Positions 51,455 to 61,280 of a DNA stretch of 64,000 bases are shown here, one piece after another. The position numbers and the translations under genes are program-made. Position 1 is the first letter of the stretch. Each line of letters opens with the position of its first letter. Below the pieces are notes generated by a model. That model searched no databases. It saw only the letters and a program-made list of their open reading frames with translations, and was not told the origin of the DNA. Location: assembly GCA_003576685.1 (NCBI GenBank), contig QOZR01000001.1, positions 558,001 to 622,000 of the forward strand, given 5' to 3'. This DNA comes from Virgifigura deserti. Its GTDB lineage: Bacteria > Pseudomonadota > Alphaproteobacteria > Dongiales > Dongiaceae.

Positions 51455-54400
51455 TCACGCCGCGATGTTGGCCAGATTCTGCATCAGCCGATGCACTCCG
51501 GCGACGCGGCTGCGGGAATTGTCCCAGGGCTGACGGTAGACCAGCTTGTGGTCCGGGCGGAGGCTGATCTCGTTGCGGCTCCGGTTGATGAACTCGACGA
51601 GCTGCGCCGGCTTGGCGAACCGGTTGTTGCGGAAGGAGAGGACGGCGCCCTTCGGCCCGGCCTCCACCCGATCGATGCCGGCATCCCGGCACAGGCGCTT
51701 GATCGCGATGATCTCGAGCAGGTTCTCGACCTCGGGCGGCAGCGGACCGAAGCGGTCGATCATTTCGGCCGCGAAAGCATCGATCTCGGCGCGGTCGACC
51801 AGCGTCGCGATCCGTCGATAGAGCCCAAGCCGGACGCCGAGATCGGCGACATAGCCCTCCGGAATCAAGACGGAGGTGCCGATACTGATCTGCGGTGTCC
51901 ATTCCTCGGCCGGCGCCGCCGCGCCCGGTGTCCCGCGCGCTTCCGCAATCGCCTCCTCGAGCATGTGCTGATAAAGCTCGATTCCGACCTCGCGGATATG
52001 GCCCGACTGCTCGTCGCCCAACAGATTGCCGGCGCCGCGGATGTCGAGATCGTGGCTCGCCAGCGTGAAGCCGGCACCCAGCGTGTCGAGCGTCTGCATC
52101 ACCTGTAGGCGTTTCTGCGCGGTTTCCGAGAGCACCCGGTTCGGGGGCAGCGTCAAATAGGCATAGCCGCGCTGCTTCGAACGACCGATCCGGCCGCGCA
52201 ACTGATAGAGCTGCGCAAGGCCGAACATATCCGATCGATGAATGATCATCGTGTTGGCGGTCGGGATATCGAGGCCCGATTCGATGATGTTCGTCGACAG
52301 CAGCAGGTCGTAGGCGCCGTCATAGAAGGCCGTCATCGCCTTCTCGAGCTGCGTTGCCGACATGCGGCCATGCGCGGTGATGACCTTGATTTCGGGTACC
52401 AGTTTGCGCAGGCGCTCGGCGACCCTGTCGAGATCCTCGATCCGCGGACAGACATAGAAGACCTGCCCGCCACGGTAATGCTCGCGCAGGATTGCCTCAC
52501 GCACGACGACCGGATCGTAGGGCAGGACGAAGGTCCGCACCGCCAAACGGTCGACCGGGGGCGTCGCGATCAGGCTCATCTCACGCACCCCCGAAAGGGC
52601 GAGCTGCAGCGTGCGCGGAATCGGCGTCGCCGTCAGGGTGAGAACATGGACGTCGGCGCGCAGCTCCTTCAGCCGCTCCTTCTGGCCGACGCCGAAATGT
52701 TGCTCCTCGTCGACGATCAGCAGGCCGAGATTGGCAAACTCGACGGATTTGGCGAGGATCGCATGGGTGCCGATGACGATGTTCACCGTTCCGGCCTTCA
52801 GTTCCTCGCGGATCTCCGCCGCTTCGCGCGCCGTCACCATCCGGGACAATTGCCGGATGCGAACCGGCAGGCCGGCGAAGCGCTCGGTGAAGGTGCGGAA
52901 ATGCTGCCGGCACAGCAGGGTCGTGGGCGTGACGACGGCGACCTGATAGCCCGCCATTGCCGCGACGAAGGCGGCGCGCAGACCGACCTCGGTCTTGCCG
53001 AACCCGACATCGCCGCAGATCAGGCGGTCCATCGGCCGGCCCGAGGCGAGATCGGCCAGCACCTCGTCGATCGCGCGCTGCTGATCCTCGGTTTCTGGAT
53101 AGGGGAAGCGCGCGGAAAACTCGCCATACAGTCCTTCCGCCGGCTGCATCGCGTCGCCGGGCTTGACGGCCCGCAGGGCGGCGGTCCGGATCAGCTGGTC
53201 GGCGATCTCCATGATGCGCTTCTTGACGCGCGCCTTCCGGGCCTGCCAAGCGGTGCCGCCCAGCCGGTCCAGCACGACAATCGCGTCCTCCGCGCGATAG
53301 CGGGACAGCACTTCGATGTTCTCGACCGGGACGAACAGCTTGTCGCCGCCGTCATAGAGGACGCGCAGGCAGTCATGCGGGGCGCCGCCGACCTCCAGCG
53401 TCTCCAGCCCGTCATAGCGGCCGATCCCATGCTCGACATGAACGACGTAGTCGCCCTCGCCGAAGTTCGAGAGCTCGGCAAGGAACTGGTCGGTCTGCCG
53501 GCGTTTCTTTGCGGGACGGGTGAGCCGGTCGCCGAGGATATCCTGCTCGCCGAGGACCACGACGTCCTCGGCCGCGAATCCGTTCTCAAGCCCGAGAACG
53601 GCGAAGGCCACCATATGGATGGGGAGCGCGCTCGCCTCGCGCCAGTCCGCCGCCTTCTGCTGCCGCTCAAGCCCGTGTTCGCGCAGCAGGTGCGAGAGCC
53701 GGTCGAGCGAGCCGGCGCTGTAGCAGGCGATCGCGACCCGGCGTCCAGCCTGCTGCTCGGCCTCGACGGTGGATCGAACCGCGTCGTACAGATTGACGTC
53801 TTGCTGGGCGCGTGCTTCGGCGAAGTCGCGCCCGGGCCGGCCGCCGGCGTCGATGATGTTCGGCACGTCGTCCGGTGCGGCGAAAGGCGACAGCGCCCCC
53901 ACTGGACGCCGGGACAGCATGTCGTCCCATTCGGCCGGCGTCAGATAGAGCCGGTTGGGCGGGAGCGGCTTATAGACCGCGGACCCGCTGGCCGCCTCCG
54001 CTCTCTGGAGCTGCGCCCGGGCCTCATAGAAATCGGCGATCATCTCGAAGCGCGCTCCGCACGCCTCGTCGGCCTGATAATCCAGGGTGACCGTCGCTTC
54101 CGGAACGTAGTCCAGCACGGTTTCCAGCCCGGTGTGGAAAAGCGGGAGCCAGTGCTCCATCCCGGCGAAAGGCCGGCCGGCGCTGACCGCTTCATACAGC
54201 GGGTCCTCGCCGCTGACGACTCCGAACTCGCCGCGGTAACCGGAGCGGAACCGCTCGATCGACTCCGGATCGAGGCGAGCCTCGTTGATGGGCTTGAGGG
54301 CGAAGCCGTCGATCTTTCCCGCGCTGCGCTGGGTCAGCGGATCGAAGCTGCGGATCTCCTCAATTTCATCGCCGAAGAAGTCGAGGCGCAGCGGTGCCTC

Positions 54401-54982
54401 CGTGCCCACCGGGAAGAGGTCGACGATGCCGCCACGCACGGCATACTCGCCGGCCTCGCTCACCGTCTCGGCGCGCAGATAGCCGTTCCGGGCAAGGAAC
54501 GCGACGAGGTTGTCGGGGCCGATGGTCGCGCCGACCGCAACCGCCAGGACCGCCCCCTCGAAGCTCGCCCGCGCCGGCACCCGCTGCAGAACGGCGGCGA
54601 CGGTGGCGAGCAGGATCCGGGGGCGGCGTCCGGCCCCCACCTCCTGCTCCGCTTCGCCTCGCGGCGCGATCAGCCGCGTCAGCGTGTCGATTCGTCGGCT
54701 GACGATGTCGCGGTGCGGCGAAACCCGGTCATAGGGCAGGCAATCCCAGGCCGGAAAGGTGAGAACCTCGACCTCCGGCGCGAAGAATGCGAGCGCCTCC
54801 GCCAACCGCGCCATGCGCACATCGTCGCGCGCGACGTGCAGCAAGTCGGCGGCCCGCCCATCCTGCGCGGCTCCCCGGATCGACTGGACCAGTCGGCCGA
54901 GGAACAGGGCGTCATACCCCTCCGGGGCTCCTGCGACCAGCGTACGGCCGGGAGAGGACAGTTTCGGAATACGTGAACTCAA
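51455..54982 (-). CDS. mfd: Transcription-repair coupling factor Mfd
   Basis: The 1175-residue protein has the usual Mfd plan: UvrB-homology region (about 15-330), the RNA-polymerase-interacting domain around 500-560 (EGDYVVHVEHGIGRYDGLETLEV), and the translocase with Walker A ICGDVGFGKTEVGLRAAF, DEEQHFGVGQKERLK, TLTATPIPRTLQLA, LSTNIIESGLDIPTANTMII and QLRGRIGRSKQRGYAYL. The C-terminal TRCF domain is complete. It removes stalled RNA polymerase and recruits UvrA. It starts in the stop codon of sdhE. Large plus-strand frames across this gene are shadows. Confidence 0.97.
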   Translation of the reverse strand: MSSRIPKLSSPGRTLVAGAPEGYDALFLGRLVQSIRGAAQDGRAADLLHVARDDVRMARLAEALAFFAPEVEVLTFPAWDCLPYDRVSPHRDIVSRRIDTLTRLIAPRGEAEQEVGAGRRPRILLATVAAVLQRVPARASFEGAVLAVAVGATIGPDNLVAFLARNGYLRAETVSEAGEYAVRGGIVDLFPVGTEAPLRLDFFGDEIEEIRSFDPLTQRSAGKIDGFALKPINEARLDPESIERFRSGYRGEFGVVSGEDPLYEAVSAGRPFAGMEHWLPLFHTGLETVLDYVPEATVTLDYQADEACGARFEMIADFYEARAQLQRAEAASGSAVYKPLPPNRLYLTPAEWDDMLSRRPVGALSPFAAPDDVPNIIDAGGRPGRDFAEARAQQDVNLYDAVRSTVEAEQQAGRRVAIACYSAGSLDRLSHLLREHGLERQQKAADWREASALPIHMVAFAVLGLENGFAAEDVVVLGEQDILGDRLTRPAKKRRQTDQFLAELSNFGEGDYVVHVEHGIGRYDGLETLEVGGAPHDCLRVLYDGGDKLFVPVENIEVLSRYRAEDAIVVLDRLGGTAWQARKARVKKRIMEIADQLIRTAALRAVKPGDAMQPAEGLYGEFSARFPYPETEDQQRAIDEVLADLASGRPMDRLICGDVGFGKTEVGLRAAFVAAMAGYQVAVVTPTTLLCRQHFRTFTERFAGLPVRIRQLSRMVTAREAAEIREELKAGTVNIVIGTHAILAKSVEFANLGLLIVDEEQHFGVGQKERLKELRADVHVLTLTATPIPRTLQLALSGVREMSLIATPPVDRLAVRTFVLPYDPVVVREAILREHYRGGQVFYVCPRIEDLDRVAERLRKLVPEIKVITAHGRMSATQLEKAMTAFYDGAYDLLLSTNIIESGLDIPTANTMIIHRSDMFGLAQLYQLRGRIGRSKQRGYAYLTLPPNRVLSETAQKRLQVMQTLDTLGAGFTLASHDLDIRGAGNLLGDEQSGHIREVGIELYQHMLEEAIAEARGTPGAAAPAEEWTPQISIGTSVLIPEGYVADLGVRLGLYRRIATLVDRAEIDAFAAEMIDRFGPLPPEVENLLEIIAIKRLCRDAGIDRVEAGPKGAVLSFRNNRFAKPAQLVEFINRSRNEISLRPDHKLVYRQPWDNSRSRVAGVHRLMQNLANIAA

Positions 54983-55251
54983 GATCGTGCTTCGTGAACC
55001 TTGAAGCTTTTCAACAGCTTCATGACATCATGGTCGAATGCCGTGGGCACCGGCGCGCGCCCGGCGATCCAGTTATAGAGATCAGGGTCGCTGTTTTCCA
55101 ACAGCGCGGCGTACCGGTCAAGCTGTTCCGCCGACATGGCGCCGAGATGGGCATCGGCGAAGCGGCCGAAGATGAGATCGGTCTCCCGGGTGCCGCGATG
55201 CCAGCTACGATAGCGCAGCCGCTTGCGGCGCCGCTCCAGAACGTCTTCCAT
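54979..55251 (-). CDS. sdhE: Succinate dehydrogenase assembly factor SdhE
   Basis: The 90-residue protein has the family signature RRKRLRYRSWHRGTRETDLIFGRF, with the invariant RGxxE needed for flavinylation of SdhA, and the helical YAALLENSDPDLYNWIAG. It overlaps mfd by four bases (ATGA), a common alphaproteobacterial arrangement, and is divergent from recG. Confidence 0.94.
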   Translation of the reverse strand: MEDVLERRRKRLRYRSWHRGTRETDLIFGRFADAHLGAMSAEQLDRYAALLENSDPDLYNWIAGRAPVPTAFDHDVMKLLKSFKVHEARS

Positions 55252-55337
55252 CGCTCAGCTTAGATCTTCCTCGGACACCGGGGTAAGATATAGAAGCGAA
55301 CTCCGTTCTGTCAGCACCCACGATCGAGAACCTGCCC

Positions 55338-57419
55338 TTGCGCCCCGAAATTCTCTATCCGCTCTTTGCTCCGGTAACCACGCTGCCTGGCGTCGGCCCG
55401 CGCTTTGGCAAGCTTATCGAGCGGCTGGCCGGTCCGGAGGTGGTGTCCCTGTGCTGGCACCTGCCGAGCGGGCTGATCGATCGCCGTTTCGCGCCGACGC
55501 TGGCCGAGGCGCCAGCCGGGGCGATCGTGACCCTGACCCTGCGGGTCGACGCCCACCTCGCCCCCGCGAGCCGGCGCCATCCCTACAAGGTCCGGTGTCA
55601 TGACAAGACAGGGTTCATTCATCTCGTCTTCTTCCATGCCCGGCCCGAATATCTGGGCCGGATGCTGCCGGAAGGCGAGGTCCGGGTCGTCAGCGGCAAG
55701 CTGGAACGGTTCGGGGCGGAGTGGCAGATGACCCACCCCGACTATATCGTGGCGCCCGCCGACGGCGAGAAGCTGCGGGCGATCGAGCCGGTCTATCCGA
55801 TGACCGCCGGGCTACCCTCGAAGGCTCTCCAGAAGGCCGTCGAGGGCGCTCTCGACCGGATTCCGGATCTGCCCGAATGGCTCGAGCCGAGCTACCTGAA
55901 GCGACAGGGCTGGCCGGCATGGCGGCAGGCCCTCCTGGCCGCGCATCGGCCGCAGGGCGAGGCCGATCTTTCGCCGGAGACGCCGGCGCGCCAGCGCTTG
56001 GCCTTCGATGAGCTTCTGGCCAACCAGCTTGCGCTCGCCCTGGTGCGTGCCCAGCAACGCAAGCTGCCCGGACGCCCCGTTTCCGGTGACGGCCGCCTTC
56101 AGGAGAAGGCGCTGGCCGCCCTTCCCTTCGCCCTCACCGGTTCGCAGCGGCTGGCGCTCGCCGAGATCGCCGGGGACATGGCTTCGGGCAGCCGGATGCT
56201 GCGCCTGCTGCAGGGTGACGTCGGCAGCGGCAAGACGATCGTTGCGCTTCTGGCGATGCTGATTGCGGTCGAATCCGGCGCGCAGGCCGCCCTGCTGGCT
56301 CCGACCGAGATCCTCGCTCGCCAGCATTTCAACACCATCGCCCCACTGGCGGAGGCCGCCGGCGTCGGGATCGCGCTACTGACCGGACGCGACAAGGGCA
56401 AGGCCAGAACCCGGATACTGGCCGGCCTGGCGAGCGGCGAGACGGCCCTGGCGGTCGGCACGCACGCCTTGTTCCAGGAGGATGTCGATTTCCGCGATCT
56501 CGCCCTCGCCGTGATCGACGAGCAGCATCGGTTCGGCGTGCATCAGCGCCTGTCGCTCGCCGGCAAGGGGCGCGCGGCCGACGTTCTGGTTATGACCGCG
56601 ACACCGATTCCGCGGACGCTGATGCTGACATCCTATGGCGATCTCGACGTGTCGCGCCTGACCGAAAAGCCGGCCGGCCGGAAACCGATCGACACGCGGA
56701 CGCTGCCCCTCGACCGGCTTGACGACGTGGTGGATGCGGTCGATCGGGCCGTGCGGCAGGGGGCGCGGGTCTATTGGGTTTGTCCCCTGGTCGAGGAGTC
56801 GGAATCCATCGATATCGCCGCCGTCGCGGAGCGGCATGCGCATCTCGTCGGGCGCTTCGGCGCGCGTGTCGGCCTCGTCCATGGCCGCCTGAAAGGGCCG
56901 GAGAAGGATGCCGTCATGGCTGCCTTCGCCGAGGGGCGCCTCGATATTCTGGTCGCTACGACAGTGATCGAAGTGGGTGTCGACGTCCCGGCAGCGACCG
57001 TGATGGTCATCGAGCATGCCGAGCGGTTCGGTCTTTCGCAGCTCCATCAACTGCGCGGCCGCATCGGGCGCGGCGGCGAACGCTCGACCTGCCTGCTGCT
57101 CTATCAGGGACCGCTGGGCGCCGCGGCGAAGGCGCGCCTCAAGATCATGCGGGAAACCGAGGATGGCTTCCGGATCGCGGAGGAGGACCTCAAGCTGCGT
57201 GGCGCCGGCGAGCTGCTCGGCACCCGCCAAAGCGGCCTGCCCGTCTTCAAGATGGCGGACTTGGCGATCCATGGCGAGCTTCTCGCCGCCGCGCGGGACG
57301 ATGCCCGCCTGATCCTCGACCGCGACCCAACGCTCACCGGCGCCCGCGGCCAGGCGCTTCGGACCCTGCTCTATCTCTTCGAGCGCGACGCCGTGGTCAA
57401 GACGGTGCGCTCTGGATGA
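55338..57419 (+). CDS. recG: ATP-dependent DNA helicase RecG
   Basis: The 693-residue protein has the wedge/OB domain at the N-terminus (to about 160), Walker A LLQGDVGSGKTIVALLAML, Walker B VIDEQHRFGVHQRLSL, MTATPIPRTLMLT, TTVIEVGVDVPAATVMVIEHAERFGLSQLHQLRGRIGRG and the C-terminal LRGAGELLGTRQSG hook. It drives branch migration and fork reversal. The start is TTG at 55338 (RPEILYPLFAPVTTLPGVGPRF), which matches typical RecG N-termini; I found no ATG or GTG in frame upstream. Confidence 0.95.
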   Translation: MRPEILYPLFAPVTTLPGVGPRFGKLIERLAGPEVVSLCWHLPSGLIDRRFAPTLAEAPAGAIVTLTLRVDAHLAPASRRHPYKVRCHDKTGFIHLVFFHARPEYLGRMLPEGEVRVVSGKLERFGAEWQMTHPDYIVAPADGEKLRAIEPVYPMTAGLPSKALQKAVEGALDRIPDLPEWLEPSYLKRQGWPAWRQALLAAHRPQGEADLSPETPARQRLAFDELLANQLALALVRAQQRKLPGRPVSGDGRLQEKALAALPFALTGSQRLALAEIAGDMASGSRMLRLLQGDVGSGKTIVALLAMLIAVESGAQAALLAPTEILARQHFNTIAPLAEAAGVGIALLTGRDKGKARTRILAGLASGETALAVGTHALFQEDVDFRDLALAVIDEQHRFGVHQRLSLAGKGRAADVLVMTATPIPRTLMLTSYGDLDVSRLTEKPAGRKPIDTRTLPLDRLDDVVDAVDRAVRQGARVYWVCPLVEESESIDIAAVAERHAHLVGRFGARVGLVHGRLKGPEKDAVMAAFAEGRLDILVATTVIEVGVDVPAATVMVIEHAERFGLSQLHQLRGRIGRGGERSTCLLLYQGPLGAAAKARLKIMRETEDGFRIAEEDLKLRGAGELLGTRQSGLPVFKMADLAIHGELLAAARDDARLILDRDPTLTGARGQALRTLLYLFERDAVVKTVRSG

Positions 57420-58202
57420 CTATTCGCTTGCCGCGCGAATCTCGGGTTCGAGCACGGGCGGCGGCATCCGCGAAGGAATCCGCTTGCCGCGCTTAGACGG
57501 CGGCCGCATGTCGGGCGGCGTGACGATTCCGCCGGACACGACCATCTTGATGCCCTCCTCGATCGTCATGCTGAGATAGACGAGATCGCGCCGCGGCACG
57601 AACAGCAGGAACCCGGAGGTGGGATTGGGCGTCGTCGGCAGGAACACATTTATGACCTCGTCCTCGGTCAGTTCCTGCACCTCCCCTTCGGTCGTGCCGG
57701 TGATGAATCCGACCGCCCAGATGCCGCGGCGCGGATATTCGACGAGAACGACTTCGCGGAACGCCTGTGACTGATTCGCCAGCACCGTCTCGAAGATCTG
57801 CTTCGTCGCGCCGTAGATGCTGCGGATCACGGGCATGCGAGCCAGAGCCCGCTCGCTCAACCGGACGAACATCCGTCCGACATATCCAGCCGTCGTCGCC
57901 CCAATCAGGGTCAGGGTGACGATCGCGATGACCAGGCCGATGCCGGGAATGCTGAACGGCAGATAGGTCTCCGGATTATAGACGGGCGGGATGAGCGGCC
58001 GGACGCGGCTGTCCACGAACGAGATGAAGAGCCATGCCAGATAGAAGGTGATCGCCATCGGCGCGGTGATCAGGACGCCGGCCAGGAAGTAGGCCCGCAG
58101 CCGCGCGGCGAACCCGGGGCGAATCGGCGGCTTCGGCTTCTCTCGTCCGCTCCGGTCGCCGCCTTCCGAGTCCGGTCTGTCTCGCTGCTTCTTTTTCGTC
58201 AT
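57420..58202 (-). CDS. DUF502 membrane protein
   Basis: The 260-residue protein has two membrane segments (about 38-65 and 85-112; AYFLAGVLITAPMAITFYLAW, FSIPGIGLVIAIVTLTLIGATTAGYVGR). It then carries the DUF502 hallmark RMPVIRSIYGATKQIFETVL and a cytoplasmic beta-rich part with FVPRRDLVYLSMTIEEGIKMVVSGGIV. The Lys/Arg-rich N-terminal arm begins at the ATG 58202 (MTKKKQRDRP). Its stop abuts recG. The family's function is unknown. Confidence 0.9.
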   Translation of the reverse strand: MTKKKQRDRPDSEGGDRSGREKPKPPIRPGFAARLRAYFLAGVLITAPMAITFYLAWLFISFVDSRVRPLIPPVYNPETYLPFSIPGIGLVIAIVTLTLIGATTAGYVGRMFVRLSERALARMPVIRSIYGATKQIFETVLANQSQAFREVVLVEYPRRGIWAVGFITGTTEGEVQELTEDEVINVFLPTTPNPTSGFLLFVPRRDLVYLSMTIEEGIKMVVSGGIVTPPDMRPPSKRGKRIPSRMPPPVLEPEIRAASE

Positions 58203-58384
58203 TGCGCGATATGAGCCTCCTTGCCTGTTTCGCCCGATACTAAAGAAGCCGAAGGCGGAACGGAATGCAGCCTTTTGCACTATTTATAGTTAGCGGTTCC
58301 TGAACGTGCCGTGATCCGCTTTCGACGAAAGTTCGTAGAAGGGCTGCGTCGTCCTGAACGGCACCAGCACTCTTGGACGTATTC

Positions 58385-59440
58385 ATGAATACCCCGCGTC
58401 TTCTGTCGCTTGCCACGGCGGTGCCACCTTTTGTCCTGCGTCAGCAGGAAGTGATGCAGTTATCGGAGCGGCTGTTCGATCGGCGGCGATCCGAAATCAA
58501 TCGCCTGTTGCCGGTTTACAGCCATGCGGGAATCGAGACCCGCTACTCCTGCGTTCCAGTAGAATGGTATTTTGAGCCCCATGGCTGGCGGGAACGGGCG
58601 CAAATCTATGTCGAGAATGCCACCGCCCTCCTTGCCGAGGCGACGGGGCGCTGTTTGAAGCGCGCCGGCTGCGACCCCGCGGACGTGACTGGCCTGGTCG
58701 TCGCGTCCACCACGGGCATCGCCACCCCGAGCGTTGATGCCCTGCTGATGGAGCGGTTGGCGATGCGTCGCGACATGCGGCGGCTGCCGATCTTCGGCCT
58801 TGGCTGCGCCGGCGGAGTCATCGGCCTGTCGCACGCCGCGAACATGGCAAGGACAGCCGGATCGGGCAAGATTCTCTTCCTCGTCGTCGAACTCTGTGGC
58901 CTGACGTTCCGTTATGGCGATCACTCGAACAGCAATATCATCGCCACCGCGCTGTTCGGCGATGGCGCCGCCGCGGTGCTGATCGACAGCGCGGGAAATG
59001 ATGCCGCTCCCGGCGTCGCTTTTGGTCCAGGGGGATCCCACACCTGGTCCGACTCTCTCGATGTCATGGGCTGGCGCATCGAGGAGGACGGCTTCGGCGT
59101 CTTGTTCTCGCGCGATATTCCCACGCTGGTCCATCGCGATCTCCGCGCAGCAACCGAAGGCTTTCTGCAAGCCCACGGACTTGGCATCGACGATCTCGAC
59201 GGCCTCGTCTGCCACCCGGGCGGCGCCAAGGTGATCGATGCTATCGAGGCCGCTTTCGACCTCCCGTCGGACCGATTGGCGGAGGCACGCTCCGTGCTCC
59301 GAGACTACGGCAACATGTCGGCCGTGACCGTGCTCTTCGTGCTCGAGCGCATGCTCAGAAAGGGCATGGCTGGCCGCTACATGATGACGGCGCTGGGACC
59401 TGGATTCACGGCCGGCTTTCAACTGCTGGACATCCCGTGA
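58385..59440 (+). CDS. Type III polyketide synthase
   Basis: The 351-residue thiolase-fold enzyme has the catalytic Cys in RRLPIFGLGCAGGVIGLSHA (about 137-145), His in DGLVCHPGGAKVIDAIE and Asn in LRDYGNMSAVTVLFVLERML: the Cys-His-Asn triad of chalcone synthase-like enzymes. Bacterial relatives extend fatty acyl starters with malonyl-CoA to alkylresorcinols or alkylpyrones. The neighbouring methyltransferase gene overlaps its stop, forming the common pair. ATG 58373 is an alternative start. Confidence 0.92.
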   Translation: MNTPRLLSLATAVPPFVLRQQEVMQLSERLFDRRRSEINRLLPVYSHAGIETRYSCVPVEWYFEPHGWRERAQIYVENATALLAEATGRCLKRAGCDPADVTGLVVASTTGIATPSVDALLMERLAMRRDMRRLPIFGLGCAGGVIGLSHAANMARTAGSGKILFLVVELCGLTFRYGDHSNSNIIATALFGDGAAAVLIDSAGNDAAPGVAFGPGGSHTWSDSLDVMGWRIEEDGFGVLFSRDIPTLVHRDLRAATEGFLQAHGLGIDDLDGLVCHPGGAKVIDAIEAAFDLPSDRLAEARSVLRDYGNMSAVTVLFVLERMLRKGMAGRYMMTALGPGFTAGFQLLDIP

Positions 59441-59961
59441 CGCTCGTCCAATGGATCGTCGCCCTGGTCGCCCTGCAGCGCGTCGCCGAACTGGTCCACG
59501 CCCGGCGCAACGCGGCCTGGCTGATCGCGCAAGGCGGGGTCGAGGCCGGCGCCGGCCATTATCCGATCATGGTGCTGCTTCACGCCGCTTGGCTTGCGGC
59601 GCTTTTCTTTTTCGTCCCGGCCGACGCGCCGATCATCTGGTGGCTGCTGGCGCTCTTTGTCCTTCTGCAGGCGGGCCGCGTCTGGGTGCTGATCACCCTG
59701 GGCCGGTTCTGGACCACGCGGATCATCACCCTGCCCGACGCACCGCTGATTTCCGGCGGCCCATATCGGTTCTGCCGTCATCCGAACTACGCGATCGTCG
59801 CGGCCGAGATTGCAATCCTGCCGCTCGCCTTCGGCGCCTGGGAGATCGCACTCCTGTTTTCGCTGCTGAACGGCCTGCTGCTGCTCTACCGGATCCGTAT
59901 GGAGGATGCGGTCCTGTCACCGCGGCGCGCCGAAGGGGGCCGTCGAGGTCACCCCGGATAG
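59437..59961 (+). CDS. ICMT-type (isoprenylcysteine carboxyl methyltransferase) membrane protein
   Basis: The 174-residue protein has four or five membrane helices and the ICMT/PEMT C-terminal motif ISGGPYRFCRHPNYAIVAAEIA followed by YRIRMEDAVL, which binds AdoMet. In type III PKS operons such proteins O-methylate alkylresorcinol or pyrone products. The start overlaps the PKS stop codon (ATGA-like), so production is coupled. Confidence 0.88.
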   Translation: MTLVQWIVALVALQRVAELVHARRNAAWLIAQGGVEAGAGHYPIMVLLHAAWLAALFFFVPADAPIIWWLLALFVLLQAGRVWVLITLGRFWTTRIITLPDAPLISGGPYRFCRHPNYAIVAAEIAILPLAFGAWEIALLFSLLNGLLLLYRIRMEDAVLSPRRAEGGRRGHPG

Positions 59962-60548
59962 GTCGCGTCGCCATAGGCTTCCCTGAGCCGGGCCGCCGTC
60001 GCCGCGGCGTCATAGCTGTCGCCGGTCTGCTCCTCTAGCATCTGAACCTTGAGAACCGCCGTCGCCTGGACCGAGGCACGGGACCGATAGCCGGTGCTGT
60101 AGGGATAGGGATAGTACGGGAAGCCGGGGTAATAGCGGCCGAACCGGTCATAGCCATAAAAGGGGTGATACGGCCAGAAGGGGGAAACCATCGGCTCGGT
60201 CCGTACGGTTACGGCAACGTTCCGATTGTCCTGCTCGACGGTAAAGGCCGGGAATCCCTCACGCATCGCCAGTTCCGCGGCGCGCCATAGGGCCAGGTCG
60301 AAGCTGCGCTGCCGCTGGGCTTCGATCTCTCCTGAGTCCTCCGGGGCGATGCTCGAGGTGCGCAGGCGGGGGCTGACATACCGGACCTCGTACCGGTCCG
60401 GCGCAAGCTGGGCTTCGGAGAAACCATAGCTACCGGTCTCCGCAAACGGCACCATCGCCGGCCGCGGCGGCGCTGTCGCGCAACCACCGGCCATGAACAG
60501 TGCCAGGAACGCCAGGCCCGTCGCCAACGTCCGGATGCTCTTGCGCAT
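59949..60548 (-). CDS. Lipoprotein with a DUF4136-like domain
   Basis: The 199-residue protein has a lipoprotein signal (TLATGLAFLALFMAGGC, Cys about residue 23), a beta-rich region YGFSEAQLAPDRYEVRYVSP and FDLALWRAAELAMREGFPAFTV. A Tyr/Pro-rich segment follows (FYGYDRFGRYYPGFPYYPYPYS, about 135-160), then the conserved end. This plan resembles DUF4136-family envelope lipoproteins. Its stop overlaps the ICMT gene end from the other strand. Function unknown. Confidence 0.78.
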   Translation of the reverse strand: MRKSIRTLATGLAFLALFMAGGCATAPPRPAMVPFAETGSYGFSEAQLAPDRYEVRYVSPRLRTSSIAPEDSGEIEAQRQRSFDLALWRAAELAMREGFPAFTVEQDNRNVAVTVRTEPMVSPFWPYHPFYGYDRFGRYYPGFPYYPYPYSTGYRSRASVQATAVLKVQMLEEQTGDSYDAAATAARLREAYGDATYPG

Positions 60549-60646
60549 GTCAATAAGATTGGATGCGGCACCGCATTCCGCAATATGGCTGCAGACGAGA
60601 CCTCCGTTAAGAGGCCGGAGATAAGGGGTGTGTTTGAAACCCGCCC

Positions 60647-61126
60647 CTACCTGCCGAAATAGCTCCGAAGCGACGCTGCCGTGGCATCGGACACATAATA
60701 GACGCCATCGAGCAGCGTCTTATGGTCCGCATCCCATGTCTCCGACCCATAATCCCACATGATCAGCGAGATGATCTTGTCCTCATCGCCGACGAGCCGC
60801 CGCAGCTTTCGCGTCACATTGCCTTCGAAGGTCGAGAGGGCACGCCAGTCCTCGTCGCCCGTGACCGCCAGAAGATCGCTCACGGTGACCCGACCGCTGT
60901 TGCCGGCGAAGAGCTCGAGGCGCTTCTTCGACTCCTTGCTCAGGCCCCGCATCAGCTTTCTTGTCAGATCGGGCGTCAGATCGTAAGGCGCGCGCCAGCG
61001 AAAGCCTTTCTTCGCGCGTTCGTCGCGCTTTGGCGGCGCATGCTCGCGCTGAATCAGGGCCCACAGCTCGGCCCGGGCCGATGAAGACAAGCGGTGCAGA
61101 TCGGATTGGTCGATGATGAATTGCAT
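60647..61126 (-). CDS. Hypothetical protein, 159 residues
   Basis: A soluble basic protein with MQFIIDQSDLHRLSSSARAELWALI at the start, RAPYDLTPDLTRKLMRGLSKESKKRLELFA in the middle and ALSTFEGNVTRKLRRLVGDEDKIISLIMWDY toward the end. The second region resembles a winged-helix-like unit, but I do not recognise the family. The ATG at 61126 is preceded by GGAGGCG. Single gene, no close neighbours. Confidence 0.68.
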   Translation of the reverse strand: MQFIIDQSDLHRLSSSARAELWALIQREHAPPKRDERAKKGFRWRAPYDLTPDLTRKLMRGLSKESKKRLELFAGNSGRVTVSDLLAVTGDEDWRALSTFEGNVTRKLRRLVGDEDKIISLIMWDYGSETWDADHKTLLDGVYYVSDATAASLRSYFGR

Positions 61127-61280
61127 GGTGGAGCGCCTCCCACAAAATTCGGCAATCCGCCAAGCTGGCGCGATACGTTCGAGATAGCCTGACCGAGCAA
61201 GTATGCTGCCGGGCGTTTCTCGACGCAATCGCCTTTGCACCGATCGCCTCCTCCCGCGCGCGCCCCCGATAGATCAGCTG

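Noticed and set aside
52238..54976. Very long plus-strand frame (over 900 codons) opposite mfd
   Set aside because: It is antisense to a complete Mfd with all helicase motifs; its translation is rich in R, D, Q and H without domains. This is typical of GC-rich shadow frames.
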